DNA of 64,000 nt from Haloferax gibbonsii ATCC 33959 (GCF_000336775.1 NZ_AOLJ01000011.1:560937-624936), one strand, 5' to 3'; counted from the first letter of the stretch, positions 10,557-19,356 are shown. Numbers and translations: made by a program. The notes: generated by a model from the sequence alone, not told the origin.

Positions 10557-10572
10557 AGGCGGGATTTGAACC
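10557..10572 (-). repeat. Inverted partial tRNA T-arm copy
   Basis: Read on the minus strand, 10572 to 10557 gives GGTTCAAATCCCGCCT, matching the first 15-16 bases of the tRNA-Asp 3'-end repeat but in opposite orientation. No cloverleaf can be built around it. Together with 10461-10482 it shows that the 350 bp after the tRNA pair consist largely of tRNA-derived debris and GAGCGG-type low-complexity sequence; no protein gene is seen between 10341 and 10691. Confidence 0.7.
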
Positions 10573-10608
10573 AAGGAGCGAAGCGAGCGGTAGCGAGCGG
10601 AGCGACTG

Positions 10609-10626
10609 AGGTTCAAATCCCCGACC
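10609..10626 (+). repeat. Third partial tRNA T-arm-like copy
   Basis: AGGTTCAAATCCCCGACC on the plus strand repeats the T-arm core GGTTCAAATCCC and then diverges (CCGAC instead of GCCTC). It may derive from a different tRNA or be a decayed tRNA-Asp fragment. It lies about 65 bp before the SDR gene start. Confidence 0.5.
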
Positions 10627-10691
10627 CTTACCGGAAGAGCGCCGTAAGGGGGCGTCAACACCGCCATATTCTCGCGTGACGTCGGTACAGT

Positions 10692-11483
10692 ATGACGAGT
10701 GGGACAACCGACGGGCGGGTCGTCGTGGTGACCGGCGCGAACGAGGGAATCGGTTACCACACGCTAGTGGCGCTCCTGAAGAAGGGCTACCGAGTCGCCG
10801 GGCTCGACGTCAACGTGGACGCCCTTCGCCCGCTTCAGGAGGCGTATCCCGACCGCGTCCGCGTCTACGAGTGCGACGTGACGAACGACGACGACGTGGA
10901 GGCGGCGGTGGCTGGACTCCTGGACGAGTGGGGACACATCGACATCCTCCTCAACAACGCGGCGATATTCAACTTCGGCTTGTTCGACGACCGAACGCTC
11001 GACGACACGCGCGAGGAGTTCGAGGTGAACTACTTCGGCTACCTTCGGATGATACGGGCCGTCCTGCCGCACATGCGGGCCCGAAACTCGGGGCACATCC
11101 ACAACGTGAGTTCCGGCGTCGGACTCGTCGGCACGCCGGGACTATCGGGGTACGCGTCGACGAAGGGCGCAATCGAGGCGTTCACCCGTTCGCTCCGGAT
11201 GGAACTGCAACGCGAGAACGTCTCCTGTTCGGTGATGCACCCGCCTTACACCGCCACCCGGTCGGCGGCCCGACTCGGACTCCCGTCGTCGATGATGAGT
11301 GACCCCGAAGACGTGGGGCGGAAGTTCGCCGACAAAATCGAGTCGACCCGTCTCGTCGTCACCGCCGACCTGACGACCAGAATCGGGCTGTATCTCGCCC
11401 GCCGCTTCCCGTTCATCGTCAGGCGGGGGACCAAACGGTTCCTCGACGAGCGCGAGGCGGCCGTCGAATCGGGCGGGCGGTGA
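10692..11483 (+). CDS. Short-chain dehydrogenase/reductase family oxidoreductase
   Basis: NAD(P)-dependent oxidoreductase of 263 residues, standard classical-SDR length. The cofactor glycine motif TGANEGIGY is near residue 13, LLNNAAIFNFG (the NNAG-type motif) near 93, the catalytic serine in HNVSSGVGL near 138, and the catalytic pair in YASTK near 153-157. An acidic residue after the second beta strand (GLDVNVD) suggests NAD(H) preference. The substrate cannot be told from sequence. A TATA-like CATATTCT about 25 bp upstream predicts a leaderless mRNA. It converges on crcB with 9 bp between the stops. Confidence 0.9.
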   Translation: MTSGTTDGRVVVVTGANEGIGYHTLVALLKKGYRVAGLDVNVDALRPLQEAYPDRVRVYECDVTNDDDVEAAVAGLLDEWGHIDILLNNAAIFNFGLFDDRTLDDTREEFEVNYFGYLRMIRAVLPHMRARNSGHIHNVSSGVGLVGTPGLSGYASTKGAIEAFTRSLRMELQRENVSCSVMHPPYTATRSAARLGLPSSMMSDPEDVGRKFADKIESTRLVVTADLTTRIGLYLARRFPFIVRRGTKRFLDEREAAVESGGR

Positions 11484-11492
11484 GCGCCGGAC

Positions 11493-11849
11493 TCACCCGA
11501 CCGTCCCACCCACCGCCCCGCCAATCGCCACCCCAACCAACGCCGCCAGCAACGTCCCAAAGGCGTAGCGGGCCGCCGTGTCGTAGTCGCCCGCGTCCGC
11601 GAGTTCCGCGACGCCGACCGCGAACGACGAGAACGTCGTGAAGGCCCCGCAGAATCCGGTTCCGGCGAGCGCCACCGCCGCGTCGCCGACGGGCGCAGTG
11701 ACGAGAAATCCAAGCGCGACGCTCCCGAGGACGTTGACGGTGACGGTGCTCCACTTGCCGACGATTCGCTGGTCGACGGTGTGCCGAGAGACCGCGCCGG
11801 CCATCCCGCCGACGCCGACGAGGACGGCCGAGAGAAGCGAGAGACTCAT
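11493..11849 (-). CDS. crcB: Fluoride ion channel CrcB (second subunit)
   Basis: Fluc-type fluoride exporter subunit of 118 residues with four predicted membrane helices. The conserved central segment TVTVNVLGSVALGF and the Phe-rich GFCGAFTTFSSFAVG are visible; the latter contains the FTTFS residues that line the fluoride pore. Its start overlaps the stop of the preceding crcB by 4 bp, so the two are co-translated. Families with two adjacent divergent Fluc genes often form heterodimers, which is inferred here. Confidence 0.93.
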   Translation of the reverse strand: MSLSLLSAVLVGVGGMAGAVSRHTVDQRIVGKWSTVTVNVLGSVALGFLVTAPVGDAAVALAGTGFCGAFTTFSSFAVGVAELADAGDYDTAARYAFGTLLAALVGVAIGGAVGGTVG

Positions 11850-12181
11850 CGCCGTCCTCCGAACGCGAGGCCGAGCGCGGCGGCGGCGAAGCCGAGCGCG
11901 TAGTTCGCGCCGACGTTGAGCGCGCCGCCCATCGGCGACAGCGACGCGGTCTGGACGGCGAACGTGCTGTACGTCGTGAACGACGAGAGCAGCCCGGTCC
12001 CGAAGAACAACTGCGCCCGGCGGGAGGAGACCGACGTGATGAACGTCCCGAGGACGAAGCTCCCGAGGACGTTCACGGCGAGGGTACCGCCCGCGCCGGG
12101 AATCGCGACGGAGGCGCCGTAGCGCAGTAGCGCCCCGGCGAAGCCGCCGAAGGCGACCAGTGCCAGTTCCGAGCGGTCCAT
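11846..12181 (-). CDS. crcB: Fluoride ion channel CrcB (first subunit)
   Basis: Partner Fluc subunit of 111 residues, four predicted helices. It carries GFAGALLRYG near the N-terminus, TLAVNVLGSFVLG in helix 2, and the pore motif GLLSSFTTYSTFAVQ, in which one pore Phe of the paralogue (FTTFS) is Tyr (FTTYS). Dual-topology pairs differ in charge distribution at their ends, consistent with a heterodimeric channel. It removes toxic cytoplasmic fluoride. The next gene upstream, on the same strand, encodes an HerA-like ATPase and is probably unrelated. Confidence 0.93.
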   Translation of the reverse strand: MDRSELALVAFGGFAGALLRYGASVAIPGAGGTLAVNVLGSFVLGTFITSVSSRRAQLFFGTGLLSSFTTYSTFAVQTASLSPMGGALNVGANYALGFAAAALGLAFGGRR

Positions 12182-12201
12182 ACGGCTCTTCTCCGGCCGG
12201 A

Positions 12202-13251
12202 CTACTCGATGGTTTCGGAACGGTCACGGTCTGGAACCGCCCGCGGCGTCGCACCCCCGTCCGGCGTCTCTCGGGGACGCACCCGCACGTCGTGGACCGT
12301 CTCCGTGGTGTCGTCGACGACGAGCGCGCACCCGCGTTCCCGCGGGAGCCGAGCGCGGAGCGATTCGTCGAAGTACGTCGGGTCTGCGGCCGCCATCGCC
12401 GACACGTCGGGACCGGCGGTGAGTCGGTGGACGACCCGGAGGTCGGCCTGCGAGACGGCGACCTCGGGGAGCGCCGAGGGCCGCTGGGTCGCGAGAACGA
12501 CGCCGACGCCGGGGGCTCGCCCGCGCGTGAGAAGCGTCCGAAGCGCGGAGTCTGCGAGCCCGCCGACGAACGCGTGGGCCTCGTCGAGAAGCACCCACGG
12601 GATGCGAGAGACAGCGTCCGCGACGCGGGCGTCGTAGAGACCGCGGGCGACGACGCGGACGACGGCGCTCGCGGGGGTCTCGTCCAGTCCCGAGAGGTCG
12701 AGCACGTCGGGCGCGGGACCGCAGAGCGACCGCGGGTCGAGCCCGTCGGGGTGGAACACGCCCCACGAGTCGGCGAGCGCGAGGTGGTTCGCCGCGGCTC
12801 TGCGCGTCTCGGGCGCGGCGTCGGCGTCGTCGACCGCCCCGCGCATCGCAAGGAGCGAGTCTTCCTCGGCCGCGAGTCGCCAGACGAGCGACCCCGCGGG
12901 GGCGGTCGGGTCGAGACCGAGCAGGTCCGGCCACGCGCTCGGCGGGAGCGCGTCGGCGCGGACGCTCGGCGCGTCGTGGACCGTCCCGTCTATCGGCGAC
13001 GCTTCGAGGCCACCGAAGACGCCCATCGGGTCGATGACGACCGGCGCGACGCCCGCGGCGCGCGCCAGACCCTCGGCCATGACGCCGAGCGTGTGGGATT
13101 TCCCGCTTCCGCGCTTGCCGACGACGACCGCCGCGTGCGGGCGGTTCACGTCGAGGCCGACGGCCGCGCCCTCGCTCCCGTCGCGGGCGCGGTAGTTCCC
13201 GAACCGGCAGACGGGGCCTTCTTCGTCCGAGTCGCGGCCGATGGTGTGCAT
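12202..13251 (-). CDS. HerA/DUF87-like P-loop ATPase
   Basis: Predicted ATPase of 349 residues. Walker A GKRGSGKS is at residues 45-52, preceded by NRPHAAVVV as in HerA/FtsK-type proteins. Walker B is WVLLDEAHAFVGG near 215, and an arginine-finger-like VLATQRPSALPE follows near 245. The HAS-barrel of true HerA is absent or very short at the N-terminus, and no NurA nuclease gene is nearby, so this is more likely one of the stand-alone haloarchaeal ATP-binding proteins than the end-resection helicase. Its cellular role is unknown. Confidence 0.75.
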   Translation of the reverse strand: MHTIGRDSDEEGPVCRFGNYRARDGSEGAAVGLDVNRPHAAVVVGKRGSGKSHTLGVMAEGLARAAGVAPVVIDPMGVFGGLEASPIDGTVHDAPSVRADALPPSAWPDLLGLDPTAPAGSLVWRLAAEEDSLLAMRGAVDDADAAPETRRAAANHLALADSWGVFHPDGLDPRSLCGPAPDVLDLSGLDETPASAVVRVVARGLYDARVADAVSRIPWVLLDEAHAFVGGLADSALRTLLTRGRAPGVGVVLATQRPSALPEVAVSQADLRVVHRLTAGPDVSAMAAADPTYFDESLRARLPRERGCALVVDDTTETVHDVRVRPRETPDGGATPRAVPDRDRSETIE

Positions 13252-13326
13252 GGCGCGGACTGGTCCCGCGATGCGACTTGAACCTCCGGGCGAGAGTTTA
13301 TATACGAACCCGCGGCCAGACGGCCC

Positions 13327-13770
13327 ATGCTCGATACGTTTCGGTCAGACACGCGCGCCATCGAAGGTCTCCCGGTCCGCCTCGTCGTCGCCCTCGTGGT
13401 CGGCGTCGCCAGCATGAGCGTCATGCTCAACATGCTCTCGGGAGTGCAGGGTCTCGCCACCTCGGAACTCGACGTGAAGCCGACGCCAGACGTGGTCGGT
13501 CCGGGCGCACAGGACCTCGACTTCACCGTCGTCGACCACGAGGGAAACCCCGTCGAGGGGGCGACGGTCATCGTGAAATCCGGTACCGCGGAAATCGACG
13601 GCGTTGAGACGGCAAAGACCGGCGGCGGCGGGGCAGCGACTGTTCACGTCGACGCCGAACTCGGGGCGAACCGCGAAGACGGGACGCTCGTCGTGGACGT
13701 GAAGCCGCCCGCCGGGGGGTCGTTCGTCGACCGCCGCGAGAACACGAACGTGCTGGTCGTCCAAGACTGA
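13327..13770 (+). CDS. Membrane-anchored protein with carboxypeptidase-regulatory-like beta domain
   Basis: A 147-residue protein. After a short cytoplasmic start there is one hydrophobic segment (about residues 17-40, VRLVVALVVGVASMSVMLNM), then an extracytoplasmic beta-sandwich-like domain with DLDFTVVDHEGNPVEGATVIV, the signature of carboxypeptidase regulatory-like/Ig-like domains. The short N-terminus followed by one helix also resembles archaeal pilin-like proteins, although no clear prepilin peptidase site is seen. It converges on tiaS. Function unknown; an exported surface or adhesion role is inferred only from architecture. Confidence 0.6.
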   Translation: MLDTFRSDTRAIEGLPVRLVVALVVGVASMSVMLNMLSGVQGLATSELDVKPTPDVVGPGAQDLDFTVVDHEGNPVEGATVIVKSGTAEIDGVETAKTGGGGAATVHVDAELGANREDGTLVVDVKPPAGGSFVDRRENTNVLVVQD

Positions 13771-13794
13771 GGGAGACGGCCGCGAGCCGCGGGC

Positions 13795-15063
13795 TCAGCG
13801 TTCGGGGTGCGTCGCCGCGTCGAAGCCGCCGCGAACGAGCGGTTTGGCGACGTGTCGGCGGGCGCAGGGCGGCACCTCGTACCAGCCGAGTTCGAGGTCG
13901 CGGTCGACCGCCCGCTCGACTTTGCCGGGCGCGTCGGTCCCGCAGTCGCGACACCGGTAGCCCTGATTCCGCCCGGCGCTTTTCATCGTCCGCCCGCAGT
14001 CGGGGCAGACCGGCGTCGCGGGCTCCGTGCGCACGAGGTCGCGGACCGCGAACTTCTCCAGTTTGAGCGTCCCGTCTCCGACCTCGCCGCAGGCGGTGAG
14101 GGCGTCGCCGACGCGGAGCGCCCGCACCCGGTTCCGGAAGCGCTTCGTCGGTTCGAAGGCGGCGACGGAGACCGTCGAGTCGCCGGCTTCGAGGTCCAAA
14201 AAGACGTGGCCGCCGGCGCGCGTCTCCGGGTCGGAGGCGACGGTGCCGGCGACGCGGTAGGCGCGGCCGTCGCGGAGGTCCGAGACGGCGCCGTCGCGGA
14301 GGTGCGCGTCGGTCCCCTGATTCGTGAGGAACGTCGCCGAGCGGTCGACGGGCTCGGAGTCGATGGCGGCGGCGACCTCGCGGACGGTGTCGGCGTCGTC
14401 GCCGCGGATGCCGTGGAGAATCGGTCCCGGCGCGTTCGGCACGCAGACGGCCTCGCCCTCCTCGCGGTCCACGGTGTCCCACGCGTCGGGATACGCCGCG
14501 TCGGCCGCGTCGAAGACGGAGTCCAAATCGACCTCGCGGGGCGTCCCGCAGCGGTGGAACTCGCGGTAGGAGATGTGTTCGTAGGTCCACTCGTCGAAAG
14601 CGGCCCACGCGCCGACGGCCGCGAGCGCGCCGATGCGCCCCCGCCCGCCGTGCCAACCCTCGGTCAGAAACCCGGAGCGCTCCGCGAGGTCGACCGCGTC
14701 GTCGAGGTCGTGGAAGTCGCGGACGGCGTCGCGGGCGAAGTCGGCGACGGCGGTCGAAACCGTGTCGGGCGACCCCGGCGCGACGACGAGGCCCGGACTG
14801 GTTCGGTCGTCGTCGAGGACGGCCCAGCGGTCGAGCTCGTCGCGGGCGACGTCGAGCGCCGCGCCCGCGGGGAGGTCGGTGTGAAGCGCCAGCGCCGCGT
14901 TCCCGCGGGTCTTGTGTTCGACCGCGGGGTTCAAGCGGACGAGGAGTCGCCGCTCGACGGTCCCGCCGCGGGCCTCGACTGCCTCTGCGACGAGCGTCGC
15001 CAAGTACGTCGTACACATCCCGAGGGTGCGGGAGTCGGTGTCGTCGAGGCCGATGACGGTCAT
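13795..15063 (-). CDS. tiaS: tRNA(Ile2) 2-agmatinylcytidine synthetase TiaS
   Basis: Modifies C34 of the CAU-anticodon tRNA-Ile with agmatine so that it decodes AUA, using ATP. The protein is 422 residues. It begins MTVIGLDDTDSRTLGMCTTYLA, the TiaS kinase-like N-terminal motif, continues with the catalytic domain (residues to about 270), an OB-fold region, and a C-terminal zinc ribbon CPDCGRTMKSAGRNQGYRCRDCGT. The start at 15063 is chosen over one 27 codons upstream because the motif begins exactly here. A TATA-like element lies about 50 bp upstream (15114-15122). Confidence 0.95.
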   Translation of the reverse strand: MTVIGLDDTDSRTLGMCTTYLATLVAEAVEARGGTVERRLLVRLNPAVEHKTRGNAALALHTDLPAGAALDVARDELDRWAVLDDDRTSPGLVVAPGSPDTVSTAVADFARDAVRDFHDLDDAVDLAERSGFLTEGWHGGRGRIGALAAVGAWAAFDEWTYEHISYREFHRCGTPREVDLDSVFDAADAAYPDAWDTVDREEGEAVCVPNAPGPILHGIRGDDADTVREVAAAIDSEPVDRSATFLTNQGTDAHLRDGAVSDLRDGRAYRVAGTVASDPETRAGGHVFLDLEAGDSTVSVAAFEPTKRFRNRVRALRVGDALTACGEVGDGTLKLEKFAVRDLVRTEPATPVCPDCGRTMKSAGRNQGYRCRDCGTDAPGKVERAVDRDLELGWYEVPPCARRHVAKPLVRGGFDAATHPER

Positions 15064-15205
15064 CGCCGGAGATTGCCGGAGGGCGCAGTAACGCCTTTCG
15101 GGTCGGTCGCGGCTATATAAATGCGGCATCGAGAAGGGATACACGTCGGCGAGGGCGGCGATACCGGGGAAAACGCTTTATGGGCCGAATCGCTTATTGC
15201 CCCCT

Positions 15206-16180
15206 ATGTCCCGGTCAGCGCTGGTTGGTAATGTCGCCGCGATGCTCCAAGACGCGGGCTTCGTCGTGAGCGACCGCATCGCCATCCGGCCGAAGAGCTT
15301 CGACCTCGCCGCCCGGAGAGGTGAGGACCTGTTGCTCCTCAAGATACTGGGGAACATCGACGCGTTCGACGGCGTCACCGGCTCCGAGATGCGACGCCTC
15401 GGCTCGTACCTCGACGCCACGCCGTTGGTCGTCGGGCTTCGGACCCGAGACGAGGACCTCAAACCCGGAGTCGTCTACTTCCGTCACGGCGTGCCGGTGT
15501 TGAACCCCGACACCGCCATGGACCTGTTCGTCGAGGAGGTTCCCCCGCTCATCTACGCCGCCCCCGGCGGTCTGTACGTGAGCCTCGACGGCGACGTGCT
15601 CGCCGAAGAGCGGCAAGAACGCGGGTGGAGCCTCGGACAGCTCGCGACCGAGCTCGGCGTCTCGCGGCGCACCGTCTCGAAGTACGAAAACGGCATGAAC
15701 GCGAGCATCGAAGTGGCGATTCACCTCGAAGAGCTGTTCGACCGGCCCTTCTCGAGCCCGGTCGACGTGCTCACGGGCGCGGAGGACGTGCGCGACGCCG
15801 AGCCGACTCCCGAAGACCCGGACGTGGACCCCGACGACGAACACGTTCTGTCGGTGTTGACGCGCGCCGGCTTCACCGTCCACCCGACCGCCCGCGCACC
15901 GTTCAAGGCCGTCAGCGAGGACGCCGGACGCAAGAAGGAGACGAACGTCCTCACGGGCCACTCGTCGTTCACCCGCAGCGCCGAAAAGCGCGCCCAAATC
16001 ATGTCTTCGCTCGGCGAAATCACGCGGACGCGCTCGGTCTACTTCGTCGAGGAACAGCAGAAGCGCGAGTCGGTCGACGGAACCGGCATCGTCAGCTGCG
16101 AGGAACTCGCCGCCATCGACGACCCCGACGAGATTCGCGACCTGATTCGAGAGCGGACCCGCGACCCCGCAGAGAGCTAA
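15206..16180 (+). CDS. Predicted HTH transcriptional regulator (COG1395-like)
   Basis: A 324-residue archaeal regulator of unknown target. The N-terminal region (about 1-120) reads [46 protein letters not shown], resembling a nuclease-fold sensor domain. A clear XRE-type helix-turn-helix follows near residue 142: [22 protein letters not shown]. The C-terminal domain (about 205-324) is repeat-like and ends [20 protein letters not shown] at 15206 is preferred to a TTG three codons upstream. A TATA-like CGCTTTATGG is 25-30 bp before it, implying a leaderless mRNA. Conserved next to tRNA/rRNA genes in many archaea, as far as I recall. Confidence 0.82.
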   Translation: MSRSALVGNVAAMLQDAGFVVSDRIAIRPKSFDLAARRGEDLLLLKILGNIDAFDGVTGSEMRRLGSYLDATPLVVGLRTRDEDLKPGVVYFRHGVPVLNPDTAMDLFVEEVPPLIYAAPGGLYVSLDGDVLAEERQERGWSLGQLATELGVSRRTVSKYENGMNASIEVAIHLEELFDRPFSSPVDVLTGAEDVRDAEPTPEDPDVDPDDEHVLSVLTRAGFTVHPTARAPFKAVSEDAGRKKETNVLTGHSSFTRSAEKRAQIMSSLGEITRTRSVYFVEEQQKRESVDGTGIVSCEELAAIDDPDEIRDLIRERTRDPAES

Positions 16181-16250
16181 CCGCAGGGTCGCGGCACGCT
16201 CTCGTGCGGTTGCTACTATGGTTATCATCGTCGCCAGCGTAGCGGTTGCT

Positions 16251-16634
16251 ATGTCGAACGTGCGAGGGCCGAACGGGAACGACGGCGTGAGTGAGGAATC
16301 GCGGGCCGCCGTCGAAACGCTCGCGGCCGCGGTGTGGCGCGAGGCCGCCTCGTGGCCGGCGGTCGAGCGGACGGCGCTTTTCGGCTGCCCGTCGTTTCGG
16401 GCGAACGGGACGCTCTTCGCCGTCGTCTCCGAGCAGGGGCTCTCGCTCACGTCGCTGTCGGCCGAGTCGCGGGCGGCGGTGGCGAAACGACACCGCGTCC
16501 TGCCGTTCGAGGCGAACGGTCGCATCGTCGGGTCGTGGGCGACCGTCGATATCGAGCCGAGCCGAATCACCGAACTCTCGGACGCGCTCCGCGCGAGCTA
16601 CGAGACCGCGTGCGGTCGAAAACGAGAACAGTAA
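16251..16634 (+). CDS. Small YjbR/MmcQ-like domain protein, function unknown
   Basis: A 127-residue soluble protein. The pattern WPAVERTALFGCPSFRANGTLFAVVSEQGLSLTSLS and the end WATVDIEPSRITELSDALRASYETA recall the YjbR/TfoX-N fold of small conserved proteins, but the assignment is by general resemblance only. The first ATG at 16218 is also possible, but the alternative at 16251 removes a hydrophobic stretch that looks non-native. It converges with the glutaredoxin gene. No catalytic residues can be proposed. Confidence 0.55.
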   Translation: MSNVRGPNGNDGVSEESRAAVETLAAAVWREAASWPAVERTALFGCPSFRANGTLFAVVSEQGLSLTSLSAESRAAVAKRHRVLPFEANGRIVGSWATVDIEPSRITELSDALRASYETACGRKREQ

Positions 16635-16674
16635 GCGGGAGCCCGGCGGCCGCCGCGAGAGGGGAGGGAGGGGG

Positions 16675-16929
16675 TTACGCCGCCGAGCCGTAGGTCTCTT
16701 CGAGGTAGTCGACGATATCGTCGCTCTCGGGCATCCCCTCGACGCCGTGTTCCTCGTCGACGAGGACGGGAACGCCGGTCTGGTCGCTTACCTCCTCGAC
16801 TTCCGTGCGCTCGGCGTGGGCGCTGGGAACCATCCGCGACTCGTATTCGAGGTCGAGTTCGGCGAGCTTGTTCTTCACCTTCGCGCAGTACGGACAGCCC
16901 TGCAGTTCGTAGAGGACGAGTTGAGACAT
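16675..16929 (-). CDS. Glutaredoxin/GST-N-like thioredoxin-fold protein
   Basis: An 84-residue thioredoxin-fold redox protein. The CPYC active site occurs in YELQGCPYCAKVKNKL (near residues 12-15), the cis-proline loop is TGVPVLVD, and the C-terminal helix has the GST-N-like MPESDDIVDYLEETY. Haloarchaea use gamma-glutamylcysteine instead of glutathione, so the physiological thiol is inferred to be that. The start MSQLVLYEL was chosen because it begins at the first beta strand; the upstream 25 codons are Pro/Arg-rich and non-conserved. Confidence 0.9.
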   Translation of the reverse strand: MSQLVLYELQGCPYCAKVKNKLAELDLEYESRMVPSAHAERTEVEEVSDQTGVPVLVDEEHGVEGMPESDDIVDYLEETYGSAA

Positions 16930-17040
16930 CGCTCGGAGGTATGGAGTCCGAGCGGAAAAACGCGGCGGTGGTGTGTGTCGCGGACGCATCGGAGAGAAAC
17001 GCACGCCCGCGGGGGAACCGAGCGGTCGCGGGTCGGCGTC

Positions 17041-18453
17041 TCAGACCTGCGCTTGCAGCATGCCCGAGGTGCGGATGACGAAGTAGAGGAAGAACGCGAC
17101 GGCGAGTCCCCACTGGCCGGCGCTGACCTCGTCGTACTCGCCGGCGGCGACCTTCACGAGCGGGTACGAGACGATGCCCGCCGCGATGCCGTATGCGATG
17201 GAGTACGTGAAGGGCATGACGAGGATGGTCATACCGGCGGGGATGGTGACGGTGATGTCGTCCCACGCGACGTCGACGACGTTGCGGAGCATCACGACGC
17301 CGATGACGACGAGCGCGATGTGGGAGGCGTACTGCGGAATGGCCGTCGCGAGCGGGACGATGGCGAGCGAGCCGAGGAACAGGAGGGCGACGACGAGCGC
17401 GGTGAGGCCCGTGCGGCCGCCCTCTTCGACGCCCGTGGCGGACTCGATGTAGGTCGTGACCGTCGAGGTGCCGAGCATCGCGCCCGCGGTGGTACCGACC
17501 GCGTCGGCCATGAGCGGCTTGTCGATGTCGGGGAGGTCGCCGTTCTCGTCGAGGAAGTCCCCGGCCTGGCCGACGCCGACGAGCGTGCCGGCGGTGTCGA
17601 AGAAGTCGACGAAGAAGAACGTGATGACGATGAGCGCGAAGCTGAACGCCTCGACGTTGCCGAAGCCGGAGATGAACGCGCCGGCCAGCGGCGTGATGTC
17701 GTAGGTGGCCGCCGAGGAACCGGCGACGAGACTGGCCTCAGACGAGACGACGCCCGAGACGGTGAGGCCCCAGCCGAGAAGCGACGTGCCGACGATGCCG
17801 ATAATGATGGAACCGGGGACGTTCGCCGCGTAGAGCGCGAACGTGAAGAACAGGCCGACGATGGAGACGATGGCGACGGGGTTCGACGCGAGGTCACCCA
17901 TCGTGATGAGCGTCGCGGTGTCGTCGACGACGATGCCCATCGCCTGCAACCCGATAATCGCTAAGAACAGCCCGATACCGGTTCCGACGGCCATCTTGAC
18001 CGGTTCGGGGAACACCTTGATGATAGCTTCCCGCGCGCCGGCCGCGGTGAGCGCGATGAAGATGATGCCCTCGACGAAGACGGCCGCGAGCGCCGTCTGC
18101 CACGGGACGCCCAACGCACCGACGACGGTGAACGCGAAGAAGGCGTTCAGGCCGAGGCCCGGCGCTTGCGCGAAGGGTCGGTTGGCGTAGAACGCCATGA
18201 CCGTGGTCGCGATTGCGGCCGCGAGGATGGTGACGACGGCGAGCATGGACTGGACCTCGCCCGGCGTGTACCCGGCGATGGCGATGCCGTCGACGCCCTC
18301 GATGTACGGTTGGTCTGTGAGAAGCGACGGGTTGACCACGACGATGTACGACATCGTGAGGAACGTCGTGATGCCCGCGAGAATCTCGGTCCTGACCGTG
18401 GACCCGTGTTTATGCACGTCGAAGTAGTTTGCGAGGGTTTCAGAGAGCCCCAT
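17041..18453 (-). CDS. NCS2/AzgA-family nucleobase permease
   Basis: Multi-pass membrane transporter of 470 residues with about 12-14 hydrophobic segments. The family N-terminus EILAGITTFLTMSYIVVVNPSLL and the segments FAQAPGLGLNAFFAFTVV and FVDFFDTAGTLVGVG identify the AzgA-like branch of NCS2, proton symporters for adenine, guanine or hypoxanthine; the exact substrate is not determined. The neighbouring genes on the same strand encode a PyrE-like regulator and pyrE2, fitting a nucleobase-salvage context. Two ATGCTTA boxes 24 bp apart upstream (18464-18470, 18488-18494) are candidate TATA elements. Confidence 0.92.
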   Translation of the reverse strand: MGLSETLANYFDVHKHGSTVRTEILAGITTFLTMSYIVVVNPSLLTDQPYIEGVDGIAIAGYTPGEVQSMLAVVTILAAAIATTVMAFYANRPFAQAPGLGLNAFFAFTVVGALGVPWQTALAAVFVEGIIFIALTAAGAREAIIKVFPEPVKMAVGTGIGLFLAIIGLQAMGIVVDDTATLITMGDLASNPVAIVSIVGLFFTFALYAANVPGSIIIGIVGTSLLGWGLTVSGVVSSEASLVAGSSAATYDITPLAGAFISGFGNVEAFSFALIVITFFFVDFFDTAGTLVGVGQAGDFLDENGDLPDIDKPLMADAVGTTAGAMLGTSTVTTYIESATGVEEGGRTGLTALVVALLFLGSLAIVPLATAIPQYASHIALVVIGVVMLRNVVDVAWDDITVTIPAGMTILVMPFTYSIAYGIAAGIVSYPLVKVAAGEYDEVSAGQWGLAVAFFLYFVIRTSGMLQAQV

Positions 18454-18463
18454 GATGCACGAC

Positions 18464-18494
18464 TAAGCATACCCACGATTGCACACATAAGCAT
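18464..18494 (-). promoter_or_regulatory. Two TATA-like ATGCTTA boxes before the permease gene
   Basis: The minus-strand heptamer ATGCTTA occurs twice, at 18464-18470 and 18488-18494, in the 189-bp gap between the permease and the PyrE-like regulator. The distal copy (AATGCTTATG) is at -35 from the start codon, consistent with transcription starting about 10 nt before the ATG. The proximal copy may be a second start or an operator half-site. Confidence 0.35.
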
Positions 18495-18642
18495 TACCAT
18501 CCTCCCGGGGAGAATTACCCACGAACGTGAGTTAAACGACCCATTCGACGTGTGAGAACGGCACAGAAGTGCCTATTTTCCCACCAGTTGTAAGTGAACT
18601 AACGAGTTTAGAGCCGTTTATCCGAGCGGCCGCGGGGGAGCC

Positions 18643-19356
18643 TCAGTCGAAACTGCTCAGCGCGCCGACCGGGGCGTCGGTGAGTTCGCGGGCGCGGTTC
18701 GTCCCCTCGTCGCCGACGGCGATGAGCGCGAAGACGCCGGCGATGTCGGCGTCGGCCTGCAGCGCGATGTCCAAGAGGAGTTCCTGCGTCTCGCCCGAGC
18801 GGATGAGGTCGTCGACGACGAGGACGCGCTCGCCGTCGTCGATGGCGCTGGCGGGGAGGTAGTAGGTGAGTTCGATGCCGGACGCGAGGCGCTGGCGCGA
18901 CTCGATGAAGTCCTCGACGGCGGTCTCTTTCGACTTCTTCGCGTACGCGAGTCGCGCGCCGAAGTAGCTCGCCATCGCCGCGCCGAGAGTGATGCCGTCG
19001 GTCGCCGCGGTCAGAATCACGTCGGGGCGTTCGAGGTTCAGCGTGTTCGCCGCGACGGGCGCGACGAGGTCGAGGAACGACTGGTCGAAGACGACGCCGG
19101 AGTTGTCGACGTAGCCCTCGTCGTCGAATCGGACGCGGGCTTCGAGTTCGTCGGCGAGCGCGTCGCGGCCGACGCCCTCGACGACCTCCCGGGCGCGTTC
19201 GACCCCGGGCAGGACGTGCCCGTTGACGTAGCGGTTGAGGTCGCCGGCCGGCAGTCCCGTGAGTTCGGCCAGCTCGTCGTACGTCCGGGTCTCTTTGAGC
19301 ATCCGGAGCACGGAGACAGCCTGCAACTGGAGTGCGGCCTTCTCTGCTCTGTTCAT
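18643..19356 (-). CDS. gfcR: GfcR-family PyrE-like transcriptional regulator
   Basis: A 237-residue protein with an N-terminal HTH region (about 1-60, KAALQLQAVSVLRMLKETRTYDELAELTGLPAGDLNRYVNG) fused to a phosphoribosyltransferase fold. The PRPP-binding loop reads ERVLVVDDLIRSGET near residue 185, differing from the [13 protein letters not shown] of the true orotate enzyme next door. Such PRTase-HTH proteins were reported in Haloferax as GfcR-type activators of sugar catabolism; whether this copy is that gene or a paralogue cannot be decided here. The start MNRAEKAAL is preferred to one eight codons upstream. It lies 74 bp downstream of pyrE2. Confidence 0.82.
   Translation of the reverse strand: MNRAEKAALQLQAVSVLRMLKETRTYDELAELTGLPAGDLNRYVNGHVLPGVERAREVVEGVGRDALADELEARVRFDDEGYVDNSGVVFDQSFLDLVAPVAANTLNLERPDVILTAATDGITLGAAMASYFGARLAYAKKSKETAVEDFIESRQRLASGIELTYYLPASAIDDGERVLVVDDLIRSGETQELLLDIALQADADIAGVFALIAVGDEGTNRARELTDAPVGALSSFD

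Noticed and set aside
12202..13251. HerA of a HerA-NurA end-resection or defence system
   Set aside because: No NurA, Mre11, Rad50 or SIR2 gene is adjacent, and the HAS-barrel is not evident.
18643..19356. Annotation of the PyrE-like gene as a second orotate phosphoribosyltransferase
   Set aside because: It has an added HTH region and a PRPP loop (VVDDLIRSGET) different from the true PyrE2 next door; a GfcR-type regulator fits better.
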